Assembly (NCBI GenBank): GCA_038241115.1
Contig: JBBRGA010000134.1
Coordinates: 1-9,356, forward strand
DNA length: 9,356 bases
Direction: 5' to 3'
From: JANYJJ01 sp038241115
Lineage (GTDB): Bacteria; Pseudomonadota; Gammaproteobacteria; Burkholderiales; Burkholderiaceae_C
This document shows positions 1-6,922 of the stretch, in pieces. How positions within the stretch are numbered: the first letter of the stretch is position 1; each line of letters opens with the position of its first letter. Below the pieces are notes generated by a model that did not search any database, was not told where the DNA came from, and saw only the letters and a list, made by a program, of their open reading frames with translations. A program made the position numbers and the translations under genes.

Positions 1-1
1 C

Positions 2-2980
2 GTGGTGGCGACGCACCCGGTTCAGTTTTTGACGCCCGAAGACTTTGAAGCCCACGAGGCGCGTGTGTGCGTGGCCGAGGGCGAGCTGCTGACCAACGCC
101 AAGCGCATCAAACGCTTTTGTCCGGAACAATATTTCAAGACGCAGGCGCAAATGGAAGCGCTGTTTGCCGACATTCCCAGCGCCCTGGCCAACAGCGTGC
201 AAATTGCCAAGCGTTGCAACCTCAAGCTGACGCTGGGCAAGCCGCAACTGCCCGACTTCCCCACGCCCGAAGTCAACGGCGAGCAACTTTCGAGCGAGGC
301 CTACTTTCGCTATGCCTGTCACCAAGGTTTGGGGCTGCGCCTGGGGCAGCTGTACCCGCAGGAGGCCGAGCGCGAAGCGCAGCGCGCGCGCTATGTGGAT
401 CGCCTGGAATTCGAGATCAACACGATCTTGAAAATGGGTTTCCCGGGCTACTTCTTGATCGTGGCCGACTTCATCAACTGGGCCCAAAACAACGGCTGCC
501 CGGTGGGGCCGGGCCGTGGCTCGGGTGCAGGCTCGCTGGTGGCGTATTCGCTGAAGATCACGGGGCTGGACCCGCTGCGCTACAACTTGCTGTTCGAGCG
601 GTTTTTGAACCCCGACCGGGTGTCGATGCCCGACTTCGACATCGACTTTTGTCAAGCCAATCGCGACCGCGTCATCGACTACGTGAAGCAAAAGTACGGG
701 CGCGACGCGGTGAGCCAGATCGTCACCTTCGGCACCATGGCCGCCAAGGCCGCGCTGCGCGATGTGGGCCGTGTACTGGGAATGGGCTACGGGCATGTGG
801 ACAGCATTGCCAAGCTGGTGCCCGCGCCGCCGGGCAAAAGCGTGACGCTGGCACGTGTTCCGCTGCCGCCGGAAGTGCCTGACGGTGGCCTGATTTACGC
901 GCGCAAAGAGTCGCCTGAAATCAACGACCGCGAACAAAACGAGGTGGAGGTGGCCGAACTGCTGACGTTGGCCATGCGCCTTGAGGGCGTGACCCGCAAC
1001 GTTGGCATGCACGCCGGTGGCGTGCTGATTGCGCCCGGCAAGATCACCGATTTTTGCCCGCTGTACATGCAGCCCGGCAGCGACAGCGCGGTGAGCCAGT
1101 TCGACAAAGACGATGTCGAGTCCATTGGCTTGGTGAAATTCGACTTTTTGGGCCTGGCCACGCTGACTATTTTGGAGTTGACCAAAGACTTCATTCAGGC
1201 CCACCACCCGGACCAGGCCAACTTTTCGCTCGACGCCATTGCGCTCGACGACCGCGCGTCCTATCAGCTGATGAGCGAGGGCAAAACCGTGGCCGTGTTC
1301 CAGCTGGAAAGCGCCGGCATGCAGCGCATGTTGCGCGATGCCAAGCCCAGCGTGTTTGAAGACGTGATTGCGCTGGTGGCGCTGTACCGGCCCGGCCCGA
1401 TGGACCTGATTCCGAGCTTCTGCGCGCGCAAGCACGGACGCGAGGCGGTGGACTATCCGCACCCGCTGATGGGCGAGGTGCTGCAAGAAACCTACGGAAT
1501 CATGGTCTACCAAGAGCAGGTCATGCAGGTGGCGCAATTGGTGGGTGGTTACTCGCTGGGCGGGGCCGATTTGCTGCGTCGCGCGATGGGCAAAAAGAAG
1601 CTCGAAGAAATGATGACGCACCGCGCCGTCTTCGCCGAAGGTGCTGCAAAAAAGGGCATCGACGAGCTCAAGGCGAATGAGATTTTCGACTTGATGGAGA
1701 AGTTTGCAGGCTACGGCTTCAACAAATCGCACGCCGCGGCGTATGCGCTGTTGGCCTACCAGACCGCGTGGCTGAAGGTGCACTATCTGAGCGAATTCAC
1801 CGCCGCCAACATGAGCGTGGCGCTGGACGACACCGACAAGCAAAAGATCTTTCACGACGACGCGGTGATGATGGGCATCACCTTCGAGCCGCCGAATGTG
1901 AACTTGGGCGGCTATCGGTTCGAGCCCATCAGCAAGACCGTGGTGCGGTACGGCTTGGGGGCCATCAAGGGCACCGGGCAAAGCGCGATTGAAGCCGTCG
2001 TGGCAGCGCGCAATGAAGGCGGCGCTTTCAAAAGTTTGTTTGATTTTTGCGCCCGCGTCGACCGCCAGCGCATCAACAAACGCACCATAGAAGCGCTGAT
2101 CAAAGCAGGCGCGTTCGACCTGTTCAACGTCGAGCGCGCCACCTTGATGGCCGGTGTGGCGTTGGCGATGGAGTACGGCGAATCACAAGCCGCGCACGCC
2201 AGCCAGGGCGGCTTGTTCGACTTTGCCGACGCTGACGACAGCAGCGCCGGTTCAGACCAGCACGGCTCGTCCAGCCAGGAGCCCGAATGGCCTGCCGCGC
2301 AGCCGTGGACGATCCGCGAGCGCTTGTTGTTTGAAAAAACCGCGTTGGGTTTTTACGTGTCTGGTCACATGTTTGATCAAAGCGCGGCCGAGGTGCGCTT
2401 GTTTGCCAAGCGAGCCAACGCCGACGTGCTGGACAGCCGCGAGCCGCAGTTGTTGGCGGGCATCGTCGGCGACCTGCGCTTCATCAACGGCCAGCGCGGC
2501 AAAGTCGCCATCTTCAAGCTGGACGACAAGAGCGAGCCCATCGAGGCTGTGGCCAGTGAAGAGCTGCTCAACGCGAACAAGGACTGGCTCAAAGACGACG
2601 AGCTCATCATCGTGCAGGGCAAGGTTCAAGCCGATCGCTTTTCGGGCGGTTTGCGTTTGACGGTGCAAGCTCTGTGGGACCTGCCCACTGCGCGGTGTCG
2701 ATTTGGCAAACACCTGCGCGTGGAAGTCAACGGCAGTGTGCCGGCGGTGGCCGATGTGCAGGGTGTGACCGCCTTGCTGCGGGAGCATCCTGTGAAACGC
2801 GTGGCCACCGAGATGGGCGACGTGTCGCAAGGGCTGGCGGTGCGTTTGGCGTTGAACCGCGATGCGGCCAGCGGCGAGCTGGACTTGGGCGAAGCCGCCA
2901 AGTTTTTCCCAAGCGACGCAGCGCTGGCCAGCTGGCGGCAAAGCGCGCACGATGGCCGGGCGGTGGTGATTTACGACTGA
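2..2980 (+). CDS. dnaE: DNA polymerase III subunit alpha (5' truncated)
   Basis: This is the catalytic alpha subunit of the replicative DNA polymerase III holoenzyme, which copies the chromosome in the cytoplasm. The frame is open at the left edge. By recalled comparison with E. coli DnaE (about 1160 aa), roughly 190 N-terminal residues, most of the PHP domain, lie outside the window, so the first GTG codons are internal. In window numbering (residue 1 at base 2), the polymerase core has a GPGRGSGAGS loop near 168-177 and the acidic PDFDIDF motif at 210-216 that holds catalytic metal-binding aspartates. The conserved NVGMHAGGVLIAPGK and GYGFNKSHAAAYALLAYQTAWLK segments are present. A helix-hairpin-helix-like NKRTIEALIKAGAFD lies near 692-706, the beta-clamp-binding motif QGGLFD at 735-740 (bases 2204-2221), and an OB-fold near 817-893. 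The stop is TGA at 2978-2980. The gene converges with the EamA gene after 15 bases. No key motif is missing in the visible part. Confidence 0.97.
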   Translation: MVATHPVQFLTPEDFEAHEARVCVAEGELLTNAKRIKRFCPEQYFKTQAQMEALFADIPSALANSVQIAKRCNLKLTLGKPQLPDFPTPEVNGEQLSSEAYFRYACHQGLGLRLGQLYPQEAEREAQRARYVDRLEFEINTILKMGFPGYFLIVADFINWAQNNGCPVGPGRGSGAGSLVAYSLKITGLDPLRYNLLFERFLNPDRVSMPDFDIDFCQANRDRVIDYVKQKYGRDAVSQIVTFGTMAAKAALRDVGRVLGMGYGHVDSIAKLVPAPPGKSVTLARVPLPPEVPDGGLIYARKESPEINDREQNEVEVAELLTLAMRLEGVTRNVGMHAGGVLIAPGKITDFCPLYMQPGSDSAVSQFDKDDVESIGLVKFDFLGLATLTILELTKDFIQAHHPDQANFSLDAIALDDRASYQLMSEGKTVAVFQLESAGMQRMLRDAKPSVFEDVIALVALYRPGPMDLIPSFCARKHGREAVDYPHPLMGEVLQETYGIMVYQEQVMQVAQLVGGYSLGGADLLRRAMGKKKLEEMMTHRAVFAEGAAKKGIDELKANEIFDLMEKFAGYGFNKSHAAAYALLAYQTAWLKVHYLSEFTAANMSVALDDTDKQKIFHDDAVMMGITFEPPNVNLGGYRFEPISKTVVRYGLGAIKGTGQSAIEAVVAARNEGGAFKSLFDFCARVDRQRINKRTIEALIKAGAFDLFNVERATLMAGVALAMEYGESQAAHASQGGLFDFADADDSSAGSDQHGSSSQEPEWPAAQPWTIRERLLFEKTALGFYVSGHMFDQSAAEVRLFAKRANADVLDSREPQLLAGIVGDLRFINGQRGKVAIFKLDDKSEPIEAVASEELLNANKDWLKDDELIIVQGKVQADRFSGGLRLTVQALWDLPTARCRFGKHLRVEVNGSVPAVADVQGVTALLREHPVKRVATEMGDVSQGLAVRLALNRDAASGELDLGEAAKFFPSDAALASWRQSAHDGRAVVIYD

Positions 2981-2995
2981 GCCGCGGAGTCCATG

Positions 2996-3907
2996 TCAAC
3001 GCCACTTAGCCAACAACCAAACCCCCGTCAGCACCAACAGCGTGCCCGCCGCTATCCACACGGTGAACGGCTCGCCCAAGATGAAGACGCCCATCAAGAT
3101 GGTGGACAAGGGCCCGATCAATCCCGTTTGCGCGGTCAGCGTGGCACCGATGCGCTCGATGGCCATCATCACCATCAACACCGGCGCAAAGGTGCACAGC
3201 GTGGCGTTGAGCACAGATAAAACAATCACTTCGGGCGCGACGTTCAAGGCTGACATGGGGCGCAGCACCACGAACTGAACGATGCACAAAACACAGGCCA
3301 CGCTGGTGGCCCAACCGGCCAAGCGCAGCGCGCCGAGGCGGCTTACCTCTTGGCCGCTGTACGACAGATAAACCGCGTAACTCAAGGCGCTGCCCAGCAC
3401 CAACGCCGCACCCAAGATGGTGTGCGGGCCGACCAAAGTCACCTCGTGCGCAAACACCACCATCACACCGGCATAGCTGACGGCCAGCGCCACCCATTGC
3501 CGACGCGTGACGGTTTTGCCAAACACCGTCACACCCAACAACAGCACCAAGGTTGGGTTGAGGTACAGGATCAGGCGCTCCAGGCTGGCGCTGATGTATT
3601 GCAAGCCCGCAAAGTCCAAAAAGCTGGCGAGGTAGTAGCCGCAAAAGCCCAGGCCCAGCACCGCCCACATGTCGCGCCGGGTCAGCGCCGCCTTGCCTCG
3701 CCCGGACCACCACGCCAGCGCCACAAACAGTGGCAGTGCAAACAACATGCGAAACATGATGAGCGTGACCGCATCCACCCCGTGCCGGTAGGCCAACTTC
3801 ACGATGATGGCTTTGCCGGAAAAAGCGACCGCACCCACGACGGCGAGCAGCAAGCCGGGCCCGATGTCGCGCAGCGAGGGGCGCGCTGCGAGGTTTGGTG
3901 TGCTCAT
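2996..3907 (-). CDS. EamA/DMT-superfamily inner-membrane transporter
   Basis: The 303-residue protein is almost entirely hydrophobic, with about ten predicted membrane helices in two homologous halves. This is the EamA (DUF6) drug/metabolite transporter pattern and its usual length. The first helix is near residues 15-36. The second half ends with the family-typical GEPFT motif at 278-282, just before the last helix and a basic LLAKWR tail. The ATG at 3905-3907 lies 10 bases after the lysA stop. A GAGG Shine-Dalgarno at 3916-3919 overlaps that stop codon, so the gene is probably the second cistron of a lysA operon and may be translationally coupled to it. Family members export amino acids, purines or other metabolites; the substrate cannot be read from sequence. 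A lysine or diaminopimelate export role is inferred only from the neighbour. Confidence 0.9.
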   Translation of the reverse strand: MSTPNLAARPSLRDIGPGLLLAVVGAVAFSGKAIIVKLAYRHGVDAVTLIMFRMLFALPLFVALAWWSGRGKAALTRRDMWAVLGLGFCGYYLASFLDFAGLQYISASLERLILYLNPTLVLLLGVTVFGKTVTRRQWVALAVSYAGVMVVFAHEVTLVGPHTILGAALVLGSALSYAVYLSYSGQEVSRLGALRLAGWATSVACVLCIVQFVVLRPMSALNVAPEVIVLSVLNATLCTFAPVLMVMMAIERIGATLTAQTGLIGPLSTILMGVFILGEPFTVWIAAGTLLVLTGVWLLAKWR

Positions 3908-3915
3908 CCAGGCGG

Positions 3916-3919
3916 CCTC
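3916..3919 (-). promoter_or_regulatory. Ribosome binding site of the EamA gene overlapping the lysA stop
   Basis: On the minus strand the lysA TGA stop is followed by GG, giving GAGG eight bases before the transporter ATG. The overlap of stop codon and Shine-Dalgarno suggests reinitiation or coupling between the two cistrons. Confidence 0.5.
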
Positions 3920-5165
3920 AACAGTCCTCCAACGCCAGCAGCTCCGCCGCAGTTTGGCGTCGGCGTATCAAGCGGCTGTTGTCTGCGTGTTCACCGTCCA
4001 CCAACACCTCGGCAATCAGCGGGCGCGTGTTGTAGTTCGATGACATCGACGCGCCGTAAGCGCCGGTGTCGTGAAAGACCAGACAGTCGCCGACCTCGGC
4101 GGCCGGCAAATCGCGCGTCAGCACCACGCCGCCTTCGCCTTGCGTGAAAACATCGCCCGACTCGCACAGCGGCCCGGCCACCACCGTCGGCGCGACGGTG
4201 GTGGATGCAAACGTGCCGTCGGCTTTGAGCACGCTGATGCCGTGGTGGCTTCCGTACATGGACGGGCGCATCAGGTCGTTGAAGCCTGCATCCACCAGCA
4301 CAAAGTGTTGGCCGCCTTGGAATTTTTGGGCACGCACTTCGCCAATCAATACGCCCGCCTCGGCCACCAGATAGCGGCCGGGTTCTATCTCCAGCTTCAG
4401 CTGGCAACCCAGGTTTGTCTCGATCCGTCGGCGCGTGGCGTCCCACAAATTGAAGTAATGCGCCGTGTCGGTGACTGGCTCACCTGCCTGGTAGGGAATG
4501 GACAGGCCACCGCCGGCTGAGATGGCCTCGATGGGCCGATTCACTTGCTTCGCCAGATCAACCATCGCGCCGCACACATCCTGCAGATGCGAGTAGTCCA
4601 CGCCCGAGCCGATGTGCATGTGCAAGCCCGCCAATTGCAGGCCGTGTCGGTCTATTGCGTTGAGTGCATCTGGAACGTCGGTGTGCCATATGCCGTGCTT
4701 GCTGTGCTCGCCGCCGGTGTTGGTTTTGTTGCTGTGGCCGTGACCAAACCCGGGGTTGATTCGCAGCCAGACTTTGTGGCCGGGTCGGTTTGCCTGCTTG
4801 CTCGCGTTGCCGAGCTGGCCCAGCATGTCCACCGAGCCAGCGTTCACCGTGATGCCGTCAGCCACCACGCGGGCGAGGGTGGCGTGGTCGAACAGATCGG
4901 CGGTGAAGACGATGTCGTCGTTCGCGTAGCCCGCCTTCAAGGCGCGGTCAATTTCGCCCAACGAAACCGCATCGACCTTCACGCCCTGCTCGCGCATCAG
5001 GCTGAGCAAATGCACGTTCGAGTTGGCTTTTTGAGCGTAGCGAATGATGTCGAACGACTTCAGCGAAGCGATGCGCGCACGGATGGTGGCTGCGTCGTAA
5101 ACCCACAGCGGGGTGCCGTGGCGTTGCGCCAAATCGCGAAGTGTGTGGGAAGCAAATGGATTCAT
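3918..5165 (-). CDS. lysA: Diaminopimelate decarboxylase
   Basis: This PLP enzyme converts meso-diaminopimelate to L-lysine and CO2, the last step of lysine synthesis, in the cytoplasm. The 415-residue product matches the usual length of about 420. It is a fold-type III (alanine racemase-like barrel) decarboxylase. The PLP-binding lysine is K46 in YAQKAN, LHMHIGSG has H182/H184, and the phosphate-binding glycines are GGG at 218-220. EPGRY lies at 261-265 and CESGD begins at C334, the cysteine supplied across the dimer interface. The ATG at 5163-5165 (start MNPFASHTLR) is preferred. The frame stays open upstream to 5303, but that extension lacks family similarity and would overlap lysR. No strong Shine-Dalgarno precedes the chosen ATG. 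Divergent lysR next door supports lysA over the related ornithine or arginine decarboxylases and indicates LysR/diaminopimelate control. A perfect 12-bp inverted repeat lies inside the gene. Confidence 0.96.
   Translation of the reverse strand: MNPFASHTLRDLAQRHGTPLWVYDAATIRARIASLKSFDIIRYAQKANSNVHLLSLMREQGVKVDAVSLGEIDRALKAGYANDDIVFTADLFDHATLARVVADGITVNAGSVDMLGQLGNASKQANRPGHKVWLRINPGFGHGHSNKTNTGGEHSKHGIWHTDVPDALNAIDRHGLQLAGLHMHIGSGVDYSHLQDVCGAMVDLAKQVNRPIEAISAGGGLSIPYQAGEPVTDTAHYFNLWDATRRRIETNLGCQLKLEIEPGRYLVAEAGVLIGEVRAQKFQGGQHFVLVDAGFNDLMRPSMYGSHHGISVLKADGTFASTTVAPTVVAGPLCESGDVFTQGEGGVVLTRDLPAAEVGDCLVFHDTGAYGASMSSNYNTRPLIAEVLVDGEHADNSRLIRRRQTAAELLALEDC
4178..4204. repeat. Perfect 12-bp inverted repeat within lysA
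   Basis: The arms 4178-4189 (CCACCACCGTCG) and 4193-4204 (CGACGGTGGTGG) are exact reverse complements around a 3-base loop. The result is a very GC-rich hairpin in the lysA mRNA. It encodes T-T-V-A-P-T-V-V, just upstream of the CESGD active-site motif. There is no U-tract, so it is not a standard terminator. Confidence 0.85.
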
Positions 5166-5193
5166 GCGCTGGATAGTGACCGCTTCGGGTGAT

Positions 5194-5252
5194 TCATGCA
5201 ATGTTCTTGAGTTCGGCCGATCATGCAAATTGGATATGCTTTGCGCATGCAA
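5194..5252. promoter_or_regulatory. lysA-lysR divergent control region with LysR-type dyad and ATGCAA repeats
   Basis: The gap between the lysA ATG (5165) and the preferred lysR ATG (5247) is 81 bases and more AT-rich than its surroundings. It contains a dyad GCAAA-N10-TTTGC (5225-5229 and 5240-5244), whose size and spacing fit LysR-type operators. Its centre lies about 69 bases upstream of the lysA start codon, and it abuts the lysR start, as expected for activation of lysA with autorepression of lysR. ATGCAA occurs three times, at 5196, 5223 and 5247, two of them as TCATGCAA 27 bases apart. I found no convincing -35/-10 pair on either strand. The operator assignment is inference. Confidence 0.45.
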
Positions 5253-6167
5253 CTCACACACCGGCAAATTGAAGTCTTTCGCGCAGTCATGGGCACCACC
5301 CATGTCACACGTGCTGCGCTGGCGTTGCGCACCTCACAGCCCACGGTGAGCCGTGAGTTGGCGCGGCTCGAGCGGGTTTTGGGCTTGCAACTTTTTGACC
5401 GCGTGCGCGGCCGCTTGCAACCCACGGCGCGGGCGCTGGCTTTGTTGGAAGAAGTCGAGCGCAGCTACATCGGCCTGGACCGCATCGCCGCCACCGCTGT
5501 GAGCCTGCGCCAATTTGCGCACGCTCGCTTGAGCGTGACCTGTTTGCCCGCGTTGGCGCACGCGTTGCTGCCCGATGCGGTGCGGCGCTTCGTGTCCAAA
5601 AACGCGCAAGCCGCGTTGAGCCTGACGCCACTGGAATCGCCGCAGCTTGAGCAGTCGCTCACTGAACAGCGCTTCGATCTGGGCTTGATCGAGCGCATGA
5701 GCGCGCCGCCTGCCTGCAAGCTCTCGCCCTTGCTGCAGGCCGATGAAGTGGCGGTGCTGCCCGCCGGTCACGCGCTGCTTTCCAAACGTGTTTTGCGCCC
5801 GAAAGATTTCGCAGAATTGCGCTTCATCAGCCTGGCGCCGTCCGACCCTTACCGCTTGCTTATCGACACCATGTTCGACGAACACAGCGTGCAAAGGCAA
5901 CTTGGCGTCGAGGCCACCAGTGCGCTGACGGTGTGCTCGCTGGTGCGCCAGGGTCTGGGCGTGGCCATCGTCAATCCGCTGACGGCTCTGGAATTGGCGG
6001 GGCCTGATTTGCACATCCGCGCGCTGTCGGTGTCGATCCCGTTTCACGTGGGTTGGGTCACACCCGAACTGCGTACCGTGAACCCGCTGCGTGAGGCCTT
6101 TGTCTCGGCTTTGCAAGCCGCGGCAGCCGAGACCTCGGCGCGACTGCGGCGGCGCGCTATTGCTTAA
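5247..6167 (+). CDS. lysR: LysR-family transcriptional activator of lysA
   Basis: This is a cytoplasmic DNA-binding regulator of 306 residues (E. coli LysR has 311). The N-terminal winged helix-turn-helix spans about residues 4-62, with recognition segment TSQPTVSRELARLERVLG at 29-46. The effector-binding alpha/beta domain follows, including LSVTCLPALAHALLPDAVRRF and the late VRQGLGVAIVNPLTALELA segment. By memory, these segments align closely with E. coli LysR itself, which senses diaminopimelate and activates lysA, rather than with a generic LTTR. Divergent placement next to lysA agrees. Two in-frame ATGs exist. 5247 (MQLTHRQIEVF) fits the family N-terminus. 5223 adds eight residues and would place the putative operator inside the coding region. 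Neither has a strong Shine-Dalgarno. The stop is TAA at 6165-6167; the gene converges with ureG after 61 bases. Confidence 0.94.
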   Translation: MQLTHRQIEVFRAVMGTTHVTRAALALRTSQPTVSRELARLERVLGLQLFDRVRGRLQPTARALALLEEVERSYIGLDRIAATAVSLRQFAHARLSVTCLPALAHALLPDAVRRFVSKNAQAALSLTPLESPQLEQSLTEQRFDLGLIERMSAPPACKLSPLLQADEVAVLPAGHALLSKRVLRPKDFAELRFISLAPSDPYRLLIDTMFDEHSVQRQLGVEATSALTVCSLVRQGLGVAIVNPLTALELAGPDLHIRALSVSIPFHVGWVTPELRTVNPLREAFVSALQAAAAETSARLRRRAIA

Positions 6168-6170
6168 AAC

Positions 6171-6223
6171 GGCCTGGAAATGGCCGCAAATGGCTTGAAA
6201 TTTATGGCCTGAATTTAGGGCCC
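6171..6223. repeat. Imperfect ~10-bp tandem repeats between lysR and ureG
   Basis: The convergent gap of 61 bases holds a run of near-decamers: GGCCTGGAAA (6171-6180), TGGCCGCAAA (6181-6190), TGGCTTGAAA (6191-6200) and, after TTTA, TGGCCTGAA (6205-6213). It closes with AATTTAGGGCCC. Several GGCC/GGCC and AAATT/AATTT pairings could form weak stems, so the stretch may act as a two-way terminator. No canonical GC stem followed by a T-run is present. Confidence 0.55.
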
Positions 6224-6228
6224 GACGT

Positions 6229-6888
6229 TCACAGCGCCTTCAGCAAGCCTTTGGTCTCGATGAAGGCGATGACCTCGTCCAAACCAGTGCGTGTTTTCAG
6301 GTTGGTCATCACGAACGGCCGCAAGCCTTGCGCCGTGGTGCGCATGCGGGTGGTGTCGGCATGCATCACGTTCAGGTCGGCACCCACATAAGGCGCCAGA
6401 TCGGTTTTGTTGATGACGAAGAGGTCGCTCTTGGTGATGCCGGGGCCGCCTTTGCGCGGAATTTTTTCACCGGCGGCCACGTCGATCACGTAAAGGGTCA
6501 GGTCACTCAACTCGGGGCTGAAAGTGGCGGCCAGGTTGTCACCACCCGACTCGATGAAAACGATGTCGGCGTTGGGAAATTTGTCGAGCATGCGGTCAAC
6601 CGCCTCGAGGTTGATCGACGCGTCTTCGCGAATGGCGGTGTGCGGGCAGCCGCCGGTTTCAACGCCCATGATGCGGTCGGCCTCCAGCGCGCCGGCCACC
6701 GTCAGCAAACGCTGGTCTTCCTTGGTGTAGATGTCGTTCGTGACCACCACCAAGTCGTACTCCGTGCGCATGGCTTTGCACAACATCTCGACCAGCGTGG
6801 TTTTGCCTGAGCCCACCGGGCCGCCCACACCGACACGCAGGGGGGGCAGTTTTTTGGTGCGGTTTTTGATGCTGTGAAGTTGATTCAT
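6229..6888 (-). CDS. ureG: Urease accessory GTPase UreG
   Basis: UreG is the SIMIBI-class GTPase that, with UreF and UreD/UreH, drives GTP-dependent insertion of nickel into apo-urease; it receives nickel from UreE. The 219-residue product has all signatures: P-loop GGPVGSGKTT at 22-31, the nickel-binding CPH triad at 81-83 inside ETGGCPHTAIRED, ESGGDN at 113-118 and the guanine-specificity NKTD at 160-163. The ATG at 6886-6888 (MNQLHSIKNRTKKLPPLRVG) matches the family N-terminus. An in-frame TTG at 6919-6921 would add 11 residues; it is less likely, although it has a modest AGG upstream. The gene starts 34 bases after the ureF stop as the last cistron of ureE-ureF-ureG. The first 50 bases are rich in homopolymers: C7, A6 and A5 on the coding strand. 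Confidence 0.97.
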   Translation of the reverse strand: MNQLHSIKNRTKKLPPLRVGVGGPVGSGKTTLVEMLCKAMRTEYDLVVVTNDIYTKEDQRLLTVAGALEADRIMGVETGGCPHTAIREDASINLEAVDRMLDKFPNADIVFIESGGDNLAATFSPELSDLTLYVIDVAAGEKIPRKGGPGITKSDLFVINKTDLAPYVGADLNVMHADTTRMRTTAQGLRPFVMTNLKTRTGLDEVIAFIETKGLLKAL

Positions 6889-6922
6889 TGGGAAGACGCT
6901 TGCGGTGGGTGAAAAGTGCAAT

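Noticed and set aside
1298..1309. 12-bp perfect palindrome TTCCAGCTGGAA in dnaE
   Set aside because: It encodes the conserved F-Q-L-E of the polymerase core; the palindrome is explained by codon constraints.
2252..2950. 232-codon minus-strand frame inside dnaE
   Set aside because: It lies wholly inside dnaE, has a low-complexity composition typical of a shadow frame, and no family resemblance.
3350..4147. Long plus-strand open frame of 265 codons opposite the EamA and lysA genes
   Set aside because: It spans two well-supported minus-strand genes, is rich in Q/H/R as expected for a reverse-complement frame of GC-rich coding DNA, and has no recognisable domain or Shine-Dalgarno.
5166..5303. 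Upstream extension of lysA by 46 codons
   Set aside because: The added residues are not family-like, overlap the lysR start and the regulatory gap, and the ATG at 5165 gives a normal-length enzyme.
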